Assembly (NCBI GenBank): GCA_964485095.1 | Contig: CAZAIB010000002.1 | Coordinates: forward strand, 1 to 64,000 | DNA length: 64,000 nucleotides | Direction: 5' to 3' | Source of the DNA: CAYNWT01 sp964485095 | Lineage (GTDB): Bacteria; Planctomycetota; Planctomycetia; Planctomycetales; Planctomycetaceae | Part shown: one piece after another, positions 26,322 to 35,984 of the stretch | How positions within the stretch are numbered: the stretch's first letter is position 1 | Layout: each line of letters begins with the position of its first letter | Notes under the pieces: model-generated | The model's database searches: none | Seen by the model: the letters and a program-made list of their open reading frames with translations, nothing else | What the model was told of the DNA's origin: nothing | Position numbers and translations under genes: made by a program

Positions 26322-28073
26322 TTAAACTGGTTCGAATTCATCCGGCGGGTCACCAAGCGTCAGTGATTCTTTGAGTGTCCGCGAGTGTTTGCACTGGCCG
26401 CGAAATTCGAAGCCGCGGCAACTGCACGTCACGTCGCCGCTATCGACTTCCAGTGTGTAGTGGCCATCGCCCTTGCTGTTTGCCAGCTTGTATCGCAACG
26501 CTGTTTTCTGCTGCAGCGAACTGGCCAGCGCCGCGATGGCAGCGGGCGTGATAGCACTCCGAACCGCAGGTCGAACCTGTGACGCAGGAACGTTCGTTTG
26601 TTGCTGCTGATACAAGTCACCGGCTTTCGTCAGTAGCTGGTCCACGATGTCATCAGAACTCGCATCCAGCCCCCCAATCAGGTTCCTCAGTTCAGACAGA
26701 ACATCGGTAGTCCTGGCCCCTTCCGCGGCAATCGAATCGCCTTCGACAACTGCCTGAATCACCTGGCTCTTCGTCTTAAGGACTTCGCTCACGAACTCGT
26801 CCAGAGTTCCCGTGGCGGCGAAGTAGTACACGTTGACCGAATGATTCTGCCCAATCCGATACGCACGATCTTCGGCTTGCCAGTGGTTGGTTGGAACCCA
26901 ATCCAAGTCGTTGAAGACAACGTGACGCGCCGCCGTCAGATTGATGCCGACTCCACCGGCAATAATATTGGCAATCAGCACACGCACAGTGTCGTCGTTT
27001 TGAAAATCATCGACCACGCCCTGGCGCTTGTTGGTGGGCGTCTTGCCGGTCAGCACGCGAGCGGCGTCGCCGTAGTGTTCGGCCATGATGGTGGTTGGCT
27101 TCGTGAAGCACGAATAGATCACGGCCTTCTCGCCCTGAGCCACAATGCCGTCAACGAACTCAAGCGTGTTCTTTGTCTTGGCGATCGCAATCTTCTTGCG
27201 ATGCGGTGCCAGTTTCCCCATAAGCGCCACCGACGATTCGATACTGGCTCCATCCAGTTCACGTTCGTCTCGCGCCGCGACAACGCTTTTCAGGAACTTC
27301 TTTGCCTCGGCTCTGCCCGTAGCGGGAATCTGAACCGCGAACCACGAACGCAGCTTTTCGGGTAAATCCAGCACATCCTCTTTGCGTCGCCGGAGCATGG
27401 TTCCGTGCAACTGCACCGTCAGTTCTTCGATGTTGCTGGCGCCGTCGGTAATCCAACCGTACTCGCCCTTGACCGCGTCGCAGTAGCGTTTGGCAAACGA
27501 CAGGAAGCTGCGGCCCAGAGAATGGTTGACCAGTTGCAGAAGCGGGAACAGATCACGCGGCCGGTTGGTGAGCGGCGTTCCGGTCAGACAATGCACAACC
27601 AAATCGTCCGGCGAATCCGCCACCAGCGATCGCACAGCCTTACTGCGCTGACTTGTGTGGTTCTTCAGGTAGTGAGCCTCATCGCAGACCAGGCCGACGA
27701 ACGAAACCGACTTTAGATCAGCCAGGTGCCGTTTGAGAATGTCGTAGTTGATCACGACCCAGTCATTCGAGTCTTTGGGAACTGGATTCTTGCGGTCAAC
27801 GATTGCGACTTCCGTTTCAGCACCCAGCGCAATCTGAATTTCACGCTTCCAGTTGTTCTTCACCGACGCCGGGCAGATGACCAGCCACGGACCGGCTTTG
27901 GCAGCCTGCTGCATGGCCAGAATCGATTGCCGGGTCTTACCCAGCCCCATGTCGTCGGCGAGTATCGACCGCCGGCGTCCCAGTAGAAACGCTACGCCAT
28001 CCACTTGATGAGGAAACAAGCCTCTGGCCAGTCGTTCCGCTTCTGTGATTTGCTTGTCGGTCGGTGTGGTCAC
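26322..28073 (-). CDS. SNF2-family DEAH helicase with C-terminal SWIM zinc finger
   Basis: 583 aa, no signal peptide. Walker A DDMGLGKT (40-47), DEAH box CDEAHYLKN, LTGTPLTNRPRDLF, and the C-terminal helicase motifs VIYSCFTKPT, AGGVGINLTAARHVVF and QAEDRAYRIGQ are all present. Residues 550-563 are a SWIM finger with Cys550, Cys552, Cys561 and His563. It probably remodels nucleoprotein complexes in the cytoplasm using ATP. Compared with RapA/HepA it is short and lacks their accessory domains. No restriction or defence gene is adjacent. Confidence 0.9.
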   Translation of the reverse strand: MTTPTDKQITEAERLARGLFPHQVDGVAFLLGRRRSILADDMGLGKTRQSILAMQQAAKAGPWLVICPASVKNNWKREIQIALGAETEVAIVDRKNPVPKDSNDWVVINYDILKRHLADLKSVSFVGLVCDEAHYLKNHTSQRSKAVRSLVADSPDDLVVHCLTGTPLTNRPRDLFPLLQLVNHSLGRSFLSFAKRYCDAVKGEYGWITDGASNIEELTVQLHGTMLRRRKEDVLDLPEKLRSWFAVQIPATGRAEAKKFLKSVVAARDERELDGASIESSVALMGKLAPHRKKIAIAKTKNTLEFVDGIVAQGEKAVIYSCFTKPTTIMAEHYGDAARVLTGKTPTNKRQGVVDDFQNDDTVRVLIANIIAGGVGINLTAARHVVFNDLDWVPTNHWQAEDRAYRIGQNHSVNVYYFAATGTLDEFVSEVLKTKSQVIQAVVEGDSIAAEGARTTDVLSELRNLIGGLDASSDDIVDQLLTKAGDLYQQQQTNVPASQVRPAVRSAITPAAIAALASSLQQKTALRYKLANSKGDGHYTLEVDSGDVTCSCRGFEFRGQCKHSRTLKESLTLGDPPDEFEPV

Positions 28074-28369
28074 GCTGGCAGTTTATCAAATGGAGCTTTT
28101 CACAAGGAACATTTGTTGGTCAGTGCGGGTGTTCTCAACTGGCAATGAGCACAAAGTTCACTCGGAAAACCGCTGCACACAAGGTTTGGACTGTGTTTCA
28201 GGAACGCCACATGCCTGCATAACCGGACTGTCTGTGACGGACGTGTTGCCGGCGGGCATCATGCCTGACCATCCCCAGCGCCAGGCTGTGCTGTGAAGCT
28301 TTTTCGTCCCGCATTCGCCGCTGCACTGCCCACCTCAACCTAGCCTTCAGTAGCAACTGAGGACAAACA

Positions 28370-28783
28370 ATGATCAAACAACATTCGAAAACGAAACAGG
28401 AATATCGGACCGGAGTCGCGGCGGTTGAACTGGCAGTTTGTCTGCCGGTGATTCTTGTCCTGATTCTAGGCACGCTACAGGCGTGTTCGATGTTCTACCT
28501 CAAGCAAAACCTTGGCGTGTCTGCGTACGAGGGGATTCGCCGATGTGTTGAATACAACTCAACTCCGGCACAGGTAGAAGCAACTTGCCTGCAGGTCCTG
28601 GCAGACAGGCGAGTGATTGGCGGGTCGGTAGAAATCAGCCCTGCTGACTACGCAACCAGGCCCCCGCGAACCTGGATCACGGTTACCGTAACGGCGCCGT
28701 GCAATCCCAACTCGCCGCTTCGAGGCGGGGTTTATGAGAACAGGTCGTTGAGTACATCAGCGACGATGATGAAGGAATTTTGA
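28370..28783 (+). CDS. TadE-like pseudopilin-type protein
   Basis: 137 aa. The N-terminus RTGVAAVELAVCLPVILVLILGT (residues about 16-38) is the TadE motif: a short basic leader, Ala-Val-Glu-Leu, then one long hydrophobic helix. The rest is extracytoplasmic. TadE-like proteins are minor pilus components in tight-adherence systems, but no tadA, tadB or tadC gene is near. First of three same-strand genes that end near 30346; the stop lies 2 bases before the next ATG. Confidence 0.85.
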   Translation: MIKQHSKTKQEYRTGVAAVELAVCLPVILVLILGTLQACSMFYLKQNLGVSAYEGIRRCVEYNSTPAQVEATCLQVLADRRVIGGSVEISPADYATRPPRTWITVTVTAPCNPNSPLRGGVYENRSLSTSATMMKEF

Positions 28784-28785
28784 TA

Positions 28786-29898
28786 ATGAAACGCACTCAA
28801 AAACAACCGGCCAAACGCCGCGGCGCAATGCTGCCACTTGTTGCAGTCTGCCTGCCCGTGATTCTCCTGTTCGCTGCATACTCAATTAACATTGCACAGA
28901 TGCAGTTGACGCGAACCCAGCTACGAACGGCGACCGATGCTGCCAGCCGAGCCGGCGCGAGAACGCTGAGTATCACTCAGAGCCAAAATATCGCAGAAGC
29001 AACCGCTATCGAAGCGGCTCGGCGGAACACCGTCAGCGGAGCTCCGCTATTGCTGGCACCGTCCGAGGTGCAGTTTGGTTTGTCACAGCCCGTTAGCACC
29101 GGTGGCCGTTGGGACTTCGCTCCGGCATCGCACTCTGGCGACCTGCGGAATTCAGTCCGAGTCACAGGCAGACGCACCGAGGGATCACTCTCTGGGTCGA
29201 TTCCGCTCATCTTCCCGGTGTTTTCTTCCAGCGGTGTTTTCGAACCCGTGAAAATTGCGACTGCCACACAGATTGACCGCGACATCAGTTTGGTGCTTGA
29301 CCGCTCAGGTTCAATGACGGACCCAATTGATCCGACAGTCACGGCCCGGCCGTGGCGGCGAAACCGACCGGTTCCGGACGGGTCAAAGTGGTTGGATTTG
29401 GTGTCGGCGACAGACGCGTTTCTGGCCGCACTAAGCAGCACACCGCAGGACGAACAGGTTGCCCTGGTAACTTATGGAACCACTGCCACTCACGAATTGG
29501 ACATGACTCTGGACTACGACACCATCCGAGCAAGCATGCAGGTGCACACGGATAGGTACTACGGTGGCCGAACTGCCGTAGGCGACGGGACTGATTTGGG
29601 AGTCCGAGCTGTGACCGATCCGCAATTCGCTCGACGGTACGCTCAGAAAACGATCGTCGTGATGACCGATGGTAACCACAACGAAGGTAAGTGGCCGGAC
29701 ATCGTCGCTGAGGCTGCCCGCGACAATTTTAATGTGACCGTCCACACGATTACTTTTGGCCCGAACGTAAACGAAACCCTGATGCGAGAAACCGCCCGGA
29801 AGGGTGGCGGACAATACTGGCATGCGGCTGACGCAGAAGCATTGACTGCTGCGTTCCAGGAGATTGCAAACAACCTGCCAACGCTGATCACGGAGTAA
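28786..29898 (+). CDS. TadG-like protein with VWA domain
   Basis: 370 aa from the ATG at 28786; the frame's TTG at 28780 is less likely. Residues about 12-35 form a TadE/TadG-type membrane helix (RRGAMLPLVAVCLPVILLFAAYSINIAQ). Residues about 165-360 are a von Willebrand A domain with the MIDAS motif DRSGSMTD, later a Thr in the YGGRTAVGDGTDLG loop and an Asp in VVMTDGNH. VWA domains bind protein partners through a metal. It is cotranscribed with two TadE-like genes, two bases after the first stop; an envelope assembly role is inferred. Confidence 0.88.
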   Translation: MKRTQKQPAKRRGAMLPLVAVCLPVILLFAAYSINIAQMQLTRTQLRTATDAASRAGARTLSITQSQNIAEATAIEAARRNTVSGAPLLLAPSEVQFGLSQPVSTGGRWDFAPASHSGDLRNSVRVTGRRTEGSLSGSIPLIFPVFSSSGVFEPVKIATATQIDRDISLVLDRSGSMTDPIDPTVTARPWRRNRPVPDGSKWLDLVSATDAFLAALSSTPQDEQVALVTYGTTATHELDMTLDYDTIRASMQVHTDRYYGGRTAVGDGTDLGVRAVTDPQFARRYAQKTIVVMTDGNHNEGKWPDIVAEAARDNFNVTVHTITFGPNVNETLMRETARKGGGQYWHAADAEALTAAFQEIANNLPTLITE

Positions 29899-29902
29899 AG
29901 AA

Positions 29903-30346
29903 ATGAAACGCCACACAAAGGTCGGTTCAAAGCAGCAACATGCACGCCGCGGAGCCACACTGGTTGAATTCGCGCTTGTGACACCCGTGTTCCTGCTGTT
30001 CATGTTCGCGTCGATCGAATTCGCGCATCTGAATACGCTCCGGAACACAGCGATCAACGCCGCATACGAGGCGGCCCGCAGAGTTGTTGTCCCGGGTGGT
30101 CAGTCGTCTGAAGCTGAAACTGAAGCGGCTCGAATCTTAGCGACCGTCGGAACCACAAACTTCGATGTCGAAGTCATTCCGGAGATCATCACAGCCGACA
30201 CCCGTGCGGTCACTGTCAGCATCAAGGTTCCCTACGAAAGGAACGCACTGATGGTCCCATGGTTTACAGGCAGCGTTGTCATTGACGCTGAAGCCACTCT
30301 ACAGACTGAACGCTACGGCGGTATCAACGTCCCTGCGGGCGGGTAG
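29903..30346 (+). CDS. TadE-like protein, third gene of the cluster
   Basis: 147 aa. The TadE segment is RRGATLVEFALVTPVFLLFMFASIEFAHL (about 14-43), with the family's Glu within the helix start (VEFAL). It is 4 bp downstream of the VWA gene. The C-terminal half is an extracytoplasmic beta-rich domain. The gene set TadE-VWA-TadE without the ATPase and secretin genes is frequent in planctomycetes; the rest of the machine, if used, is elsewhere. Confidence 0.85.
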   Translation: MKRHTKVGSKQQHARRGATLVEFALVTPVFLLFMFASIEFAHLNTLRNTAINAAYEAARRVVVPGGQSSEAETEAARILATVGTTNFDVEVIPEIITADTRAVTVSIKVPYERNALMVPWFTGSVVIDAEATLQTERYGGINVPAGG

Positions 30347-30600
30347 GTAGGTGATGATGGCGGTGCCCCGGATGGTTGGCCGTGCGGTGGGTGAGCGTCT
30401 AAGTAGGAAGTATTGCCGCCGCCTCTGCTTCGCTTGCAAGCGGCAGATCGAATAATGGCTTGCTTGAAGGTGCTGAGTTCCAGGGCTCGAACGTATCCAG
30501 CCTGGGATTTCGTGGATCTGGCGATTTGCTCACGAACATGTGACGCGGAATCCGTGTTATAGTCATGACTACACGATTTCTCATCACGCCGGGGCTTCCC

Positions 30601-31308
30601 ATGAGCACGCAGCCAATTCATCGATTTGTTGTTCTCCTAATTGTTGCCTCGGGCCTGCTGGTCACATCGGTTGTCGCACAGTCACGACGCAAGAAGGACA
30701 ACAAACAGAACTCGCAGACGCTTGAACTCCGCGCGAAACAGGCTGAGGAAGCGCTGGCCAAGGAGTATATCTCTGTTGCGACCGGCTTCTACGACCTCGG
30801 CGACGTGGAGAAGGCGAAGGACTTTCTGATTCGTCTAAACGATTTGAAGTCCGGATTGCCAGGCGTCAAAGAGAAGATTGACGAACTGGATGAAGAACTG
30901 ATGTCGTCGAACTCTGATAAGTTCACCCTGGACGTCAGCAAGGGCTGGGGCGCGGCCGTGGCCGAAGTGACCAAAGGCGATCCGTTTCGCATCGTCGCGT
31001 CAGGCGACTACAAACTATCAGTCCAACTTTCGTTGGATGTGAACGGCCTGCCAGGCAAAGATCCAATCCGCGATCTCGCCGGTGGCGTTCCGTTTGGAGC
31101 ATTGATGGGAATCATCCAGGGAGCCGACGGCAAGCCATCACGACCGTTTGCCATCAAGTCGGGTGTTGAACACAGCCCTCGAAAAACCGGAGTGTTGTTC
31201 CTGCGAGTCAACGCGCCACCAACTGCAAAATGCACCGGCAAGCTGCAGGTGCAGGTTAGCGGCAAAGTAGTCACCCGCGGTACCGGTAAAAAGAAAAGCA
31301 AACGCTAG
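30601..31308 (+). CDS. Secreted protein with N-terminal helices and a LecA-like beta domain
   Basis: 235 aa from the ATG at 30601 (the frame's earlier ATG at 30565 lies before the signal peptide IHRFVVLLIVASGLLVTSVVAQ). Residues about 30-100 are helical and charged. Residues about 105-225 form a beta domain with FTLDVSKGWG, FRIVASGDYKLSVQ, GVPFGALMGII and GVLFLRVNAP, a pattern reminiscent of the LecA/PA-IL galactose-binding fold; this is from memory and not verified. The C-terminus is a Lys-rich tail (GKKKSKR). Function in envelope or carbohydrate binding is an inference. Confidence 0.7.
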   Translation: MSTQPIHRFVVLLIVASGLLVTSVVAQSRRKKDNKQNSQTLELRAKQAEEALAKEYISVATGFYDLGDVEKAKDFLIRLNDLKSGLPGVKEKIDELDEELMSSNSDKFTLDVSKGWGAAVAEVTKGDPFRIVASGDYKLSVQLSLDVNGLPGKDPIRDLAGGVPFGALMGIIQGADGKPSRPFAIKSGVEHSPRKTGVLFLRVNAPPTAKCTGKLQVQVSGKVVTRGTGKKKSKR

Positions 31309-31496
31309 GCAACGTTCCGCTGCATCGGATTCCGGTTGGGGCGTTGGGTCTGCTGAACCGTTTCACCCGGTTGGCCAGGAAGTCGGAACGGTAGAATCAG
31401 ATACACGGTAGCGCGTTCCAGGTTATCATCCTTGAGGCAATCGGCACGTCGCCACCGTGGTCAAGCCTGCCGAGTCCTAACCTGGAGCGAATTCAA

Positions 31497-34400
31497 ATGC
31501 AGACTACTCGTTGGCTCTTGACCATAGGTCTGTTCTCAGTGCTTTCCGTGCCCTCACAGGCCAAAGACCTACGTGTCCTGTTTCTCGGCGACAACGGCCA
31601 CCACCAACCGCGTGCTCGGTTCGCTCAGCTGGAACCAGTGCTGCGTGGCAAAGGCATTAGGCTGGACTACACAGACAACGTTGCTGATCTGAACGCAGAA
31701 ACGCTGGCCGACTACGAAGCCGTTGCGCTGTACGCGAACATTGATGCGATTGAGAAGCCTCAAGCCGACGCGTTGCTGGAATACGTTGCCAGCGGGAAAG
31801 GGTTCATTCCGATCCATTGCGCGACGTACTGTTTTCGCAACGACGAACGCATCGTCGCACTGATGGGTGGGCAGTTTCAACGACACGGAACGGGAACGTT
31901 CCGGACGGAGCTTGCTCAGCCCGAACATCCCATCATGCGTGGCTTTGGTGGGTTCGAGAGTTGGGATGAGACCTACGTTCATCACAAGCACAATGAGAAG
32001 AACCGGACGGTGCTTGCGTTCCGCGTTGACGACGAGGGACGCGAACCGTGGACGTGGGTTCGCACGCATGGCAAGGGGCGCGTGTTCTACACGGCGTGGG
32101 GACACGACCATCGCACGTTTGGGAATCGCGGGTTCCAGAACCTGATGGAACGCGGCATTCGCTGGGCGGCGGGCGATGATCCGGCGATCGCTGGCGAGTA
32201 CATGAAGGACATCCCGTTCCCGGTTCCTGAAATGACGAAGCCGGGCGTCGGTGCGAAGCCGCTGGAGTACATCGAAGTCGGGCCGAAGATCCCCAACTAC
32301 ACGGCCGGCAAGTCGTGGGGAACGCAAGGCGACGTGATCACGAAGATGCAGAAGCCGCTGCCGCCGGAAGAATCGATGAAGCACATTTCGGTGCCCAAAG
32401 GGTTCCGAGTTGAACTGTTTGTGTCGGAACCGGACCTCAAAGGTAAGCCGATCGCCATGAGCTGGGACGAACGTGGTCGGCTGTGGGTTTGCGAGACCTA
32501 CGACTACCCAAACGAACTGCAACCAAAGGGCAAGGGCCGCGACCGCATCCGCATTTGCGAAGACACCGATGGCGACTGGAAGGCTGACAAGTTCACGGTG
32601 TTTGCAGAGAAGCTAAGCATCCCCACCGCGATCACATTCGCGAACGGTGGAGCCATCGTGCAGAACGGAACCGAGACGCTGTTCCTCAAAGATACCGATG
32701 GTGACGACGTGGCTGACGAACGCAAGGTGTTGTTCACCGGTTGGGCCCTGGGCGACACACACGGCGGCGTGAGCAACTTTCAATACGGCCTGGACAACTG
32801 GATCTGGGCCATGCAGGGCTACAACAACTCTCGACCGGTACCGGGCGAGAACCCCCGTAGTGGACGAGGCAACGAGTCCCCAAACGCGGGTAAAGACTCG
32901 GGACTCGTAGCCTCGTCCACTACCAGGAAGCCCGCTCCTCAAGCCCAGACATTCCGCCAGGGCTTCTTCCGCTTCAAGCCAGACGGCAGCGAAATCGAAT
33001 TCATCCGCTCCACCAACAACAACACGTGGGGCCTTGGTATCAGCGAAGAAGGTTTGATCTTCGGCTCGACAGCGAACGGTTGTCCGAGCGTGTTCATGCC
33101 GATCCCGAACCGCTACTACGAACGCGTCAAAGGCTGGCGGAAGTCACTGGTCCTGCAGAACATAGCACCGGACTACAAGTACAAACCGATCACGAAGAAT
33201 GTTCGTCAGGTTGACTGGCACGGCGGCTTCACCGCGGCCGCCGGTTCGGCAATCTACACGGCTCGGAGATACCCGAAGGAGTACTGGAACCAGGTCGCGT
33301 TCGTCTGCGGTCCAACGGGTCACCTGGTCGCCGGGTTCCATCTCAAACCGGACGGAGCCGGGTTCAAGTCGAAGAACGAGTTCAACCTGTTCGCCAGCAC
33401 CGACGAATGGACGGCTCCGATCATGGCCGACGTCGGCCCCGACGGGAACGTGTGGGTTCTCGACTGGTACAACTACATCGTGCAGCACAACCCCACGCCG
33501 CAGGGCTTTAAGACAGGCAAAGGGAACGCGTACGAAACCGATCTCCGCGACAAGAAACATGGGCGGATCTATCGCGTTGTTTACGGTGACGATCCAAAGC
33601 CGATGTCCTTGGCGGGTGCTGATCCCTCGACGCTAGTGAAGACGCTCAGTCATCCGACGATGCTTTGGCGAAAGCATGCTCAGCGGTTGCTAGTTGAGAG
33701 TGGAAAGAAATTCGTCCGCAAACCCCTCGAAGAAATCGCTCACAGGAATGTTGACCAGACCGACATCGACGTCGGCGCGATCCACGCTATCGCCACGCTT
33801 GCCGGGCTGGATCCGGGGAAGCAAAACAACCGACTCGCGGACAACATGCGAAGCCACAAATCGACTGCGGTTCGACGGGTTGGTCTCTCTCTGTTGGGCA
33901 ATCCCGTCCCCTGGGGCGTTCCGGCTGAGGATGGCAGTGACGATGGTTACACGCACATCGCGTTGTTCAAGGATCCCGATCCGCAAGTGCGTTTGGCTGC
34001 GTTTCTTCTGCATACCGAGGACGAAGCAGTTCAAAGCGGTCGGGCGAAGGGTTACGGACCAGCAACACACCTCACGCAAGCGCTGTCACGCCCGGAAAAC
34101 CTCTCAGATCCACTCTTGAACGATGCGCTCATCGCCGCGGCGTCGGCCGAGGCCGCACAATTCCTCGACGCAGTTGCGCGGCAGCCGATCATGCCAAACG
34201 AAAATGTCGAGCGGTTCATCACAACTGTCGCAGAACACGCCGTCAGGACTGACCCAGGCTGCGTGTCGAGGGTCCTCAGTGAGTGCCACGACAAGAAGGC
34301 GTCAGCCGAAATCGTGCACGCGATTGTTCTTGGGTTCGACCGCGGCTGGCCGAGTAAACGTGGTCGCTACCGGCCCGGTTCGGAAACTGCCGCGAAGTGC

Positions 34401-35960
34401 TTAGCGATCCTCGGCACACTGCCGCCAGAGTATCGCGGAGTGTTCGCAAAATTCCTAAGTGGCAGCCCAATGTTCGCGGAGAACATTAGCCGGATCGTCT
34501 CTCGGTTGCTGCTCCGAGTCGAAGACAACAGTGTCCCGCTGGAGGATCGCGCCCGACTGGCACAGGAGATCATTGAGTTGCAGCCGAATCGGGTTGCATC
34601 TGTCAAAGCACTGTTGGATCTTGTATCCCCCCAGACCCCGACGGATCTTGCTAGTGCGTTGATTACCGCTGCCGGCCGCAGCGAGGCCAATGAGGCACCA
34701 GCGATCATTATCACGAAGGCAGGCTCGCTAACACCGAACACAAAACGAGTAGCAATCGGTTCCCTGCTCACACGAACAGCGTCAACCCGGGCTCTGTTGG
34801 ACGCCGTATCGGAAGGGCAATTACAACTCGGCGATTTGTCGCTCGACCAGCGTCAGGCATTGTCGTCGCATCCGGATCGTTCTGTTCGCGACCTGGCAAA
34901 GAAGGTGTTCGCGAAGACGGGCGGGCTGACGAATCCGGATCGGCAGAAGGTTCTTGCCGAACTCATGGCGGTTTGCGACATGAAGGGAACCAAAGACGCA
35001 GGAAAGGCGATGTTCAAGAAGCATTGCGCGAAGTGCCACATGCACAGTGGTGAAGGGATCAAGGTCGGGCCTGACCTGACGGGCATGGCCGTGCATCCGA
35101 AGAAAGAACTGCTTGGCCACATTCTCGATCCGAGCGCGAGTGTCGAAGGTAACTACCGGCTGTATTCCGTCATCACCGACGACGGTAAAGCCATCAACGG
35201 CATGCTGGCAGCTGAATCGCGGACCACGCTTGAACTCATCGACACAGAGGGCAAGAAGCAGTCGGTCCTGCGGGAAGAGATCGACGAGATGGTCTCGACA
35301 AAGAAGTCGGTCATGCCGGAGGGCTTTGAGAAACTCATGTCGAAGCAGGAGTTCGCTGACCTGCTGACGTTCCTCACAGACCGAGGCAAGTTCCTGCCGA
35401 TTGACATCAGCAAAGTTGCGTCGGTCGCCAGTGACCGCGGTATGTTCTTCAACAAGAACGCAAACGTAGAACGGCTCATCTTTCCGGACTGGAAGCCGAA
35501 GGTGTTCAACAACGTCCCGTTCGTGCTCATTGACCCGCAAGGCGGCACGGTCCCCAACACCATTCTGTTGCACGGTCCGGCGACACCGCTGGTACAACGG
35601 ATGCCCAAACGTGTGGAACTACTGGTCAATGGTCCGGTTCGAGCGATTCACATGCTGGGCGGCGTTGGCGGTTGGGCCTATCCGTACAATCGGGATGAAA
35701 CCGTGTCTGTGATTGTTCGACTGCATTACGCTGACGGTTCGACTGAAGACCACGAACTTAAGAATGGAATTCACTTTGCGGACTACATTCGGCGAGCCGA
35801 TGTGAAAGGGTCTGAGTTTGCCTTCCAACTACGCGGGCAGCAGATCCGTTACCTGGCCGTGTATCCGAAGAAGTCAGAACCAATCCAGCGAATGGAACTC
35901 ATCAAAGGACCGGACGGAACCGCACCCGTCCTCATGGCGATAACGGCTGAGGCACCGTAA
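31497..35960 (+). CDS. PVC-type protein: ThuA + membrane-bound dehydrogenase beta-propeller + HEAT + haem-binding domain
   Basis: 1487 aa. Signal peptide to about residue 23. A ThuA-like domain (about 24-230, YVASGKGFIPIHCATYCF) comes first. A beta-propeller PVC membrane-bound-dehydrogenase domain follows at about 295-700 (GFRVELFVSEPDL, RICEDTDGDWKADKF, FLKDTDGDDVADERKVLFTG, VLDWYNYIVQHNP). A helical HEAT-like stretch covers about 720-1150. The haem-binding domain has CAKCH (Cys1177, Cys1180, His1181) and an axial-ligand candidate Met in LTGMAV; a C-terminal beta domain closes. It likely oxidises a sugar-derived substrate in the periplasm and passes electrons to its haem. Residues about 454-476 derive from an inserted palindromic element. 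Confidence 0.92.
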   Translation: MQTTRWLLTIGLFSVLSVPSQAKDLRVLFLGDNGHHQPRARFAQLEPVLRGKGIRLDYTDNVADLNAETLADYEAVALYANIDAIEKPQADALLEYVASGKGFIPIHCATYCFRNDERIVALMGGQFQRHGTGTFRTELAQPEHPIMRGFGGFESWDETYVHHKHNEKNRTVLAFRVDDEGREPWTWVRTHGKGRVFYTAWGHDHRTFGNRGFQNLMERGIRWAAGDDPAIAGEYMKDIPFPVPEMTKPGVGAKPLEYIEVGPKIPNYTAGKSWGTQGDVITKMQKPLPPEESMKHISVPKGFRVELFVSEPDLKGKPIAMSWDERGRLWVCETYDYPNELQPKGKGRDRIRICEDTDGDWKADKFTVFAEKLSIPTAITFANGGAIVQNGTETLFLKDTDGDDVADERKVLFTGWALGDTHGGVSNFQYGLDNWIWAMQGYNNSRPVPGENPRSGRGNESPNAGKDSGLVASSTTRKPAPQAQTFRQGFFRFKPDGSEIEFIRSTNNNTWGLGISEEGLIFGSTANGCPSVFMPIPNRYYERVKGWRKSLVLQNIAPDYKYKPITKNVRQVDWHGGFTAAAGSAIYTARRYPKEYWNQVAFVCGPTGHLVAGFHLKPDGAGFKSKNEFNLFASTDEWTAPIMADVGPDGNVWVLDWYNYIVQHNPTPQGFKTGKGNAYETDLRDKKHGRIYRVVYGDDPKPMSLAGADPSTLVKTLSHPTMLWRKHAQRLLVESGKKFVRKPLEEIAHRNVDQTDIDVGAIHAIATLAGLDPGKQNNRLADNMRSHKSTAVRRVGLSLLGNPVPWGVPAEDGSDDGYTHIALFKDPDPQVRLAAFLLHTEDEAVQSGRAKGYGPATHLTQALSRPENLSDPLLNDALIAAASAEAAQFLDAVARQPIMPNENVERFITTVAEHAVRTDPGCVSRVLSECHDKKASAEIVHAIVLGFDRGWPSKRGRYRPGSETAAKCLAILGTLPPEYRGVFAKFLSGSPMFAENISRIVSRLLLRVEDNSVPLEDRARLAQEIIELQPNRVASVKALLDLVSPQTPTDLASALITAAGRSEANEAPAIIITKAGSLTPNTKRVAIGSLLTRTASTRALLDAVSEGQLQLGDLSLDQRQALSSHPDRSVRDLAKKVFAKTGGLTNPDRQKVLAELMAVCDMKGTKDAGKAMFKKHCAKCHMHSGEGIKVGPDLTGMAVHPKKELLGHILDPSASVEGNYRLYSVITDDGKAINGMLAAESRTTLELIDTEGKKQSVLREEIDEMVSTKKSVMPEGFEKLMSKQEFADLLTFLTDRGKFLPIDISKVASVASDRGMFFNKNANVERLIFPDWKPKVFNNVPFVLIDPQGGTVPNTILLHGPATPLVQRMPKRVELLVNGPVRAIHMLGGVGGWAYPYNRDETVSVIVRLHYADGSTEDHELKNGIHFADYIRRADVKGSEFAFQLRGQQIRYLAVYPKKSEPIQRMELIKGPDGTAPVLMAITAEAP
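32857..32923. repeat. Palindromic element inside a coding sequence
   Basis: Left arm GTAGTGGACGAGGC plus AACGAGTCC (32857-32879) and right arm (32901-32923) are complementary at 22 of 23 positions, with a 21-base loop. A partial copy of the right arm is found in intergenic DNA at 7964-7983. In the 1487-aa protein it is read as residues about 454-476, a Ser/Gly/Lys-rich linker, between GENP and KPAPQAQTFRQGFF. The reading frame continues without a break. Confidence 0.85.
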
Positions 35961-35984
35961 CGACGTTGGATCGCACGCAAACGC

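Noticed and set aside
28074..28369. Possible small gene or RNA between the SNF2 and TadE genes
   Set aside because: Short frames only, without start context; no structure clear enough to call.
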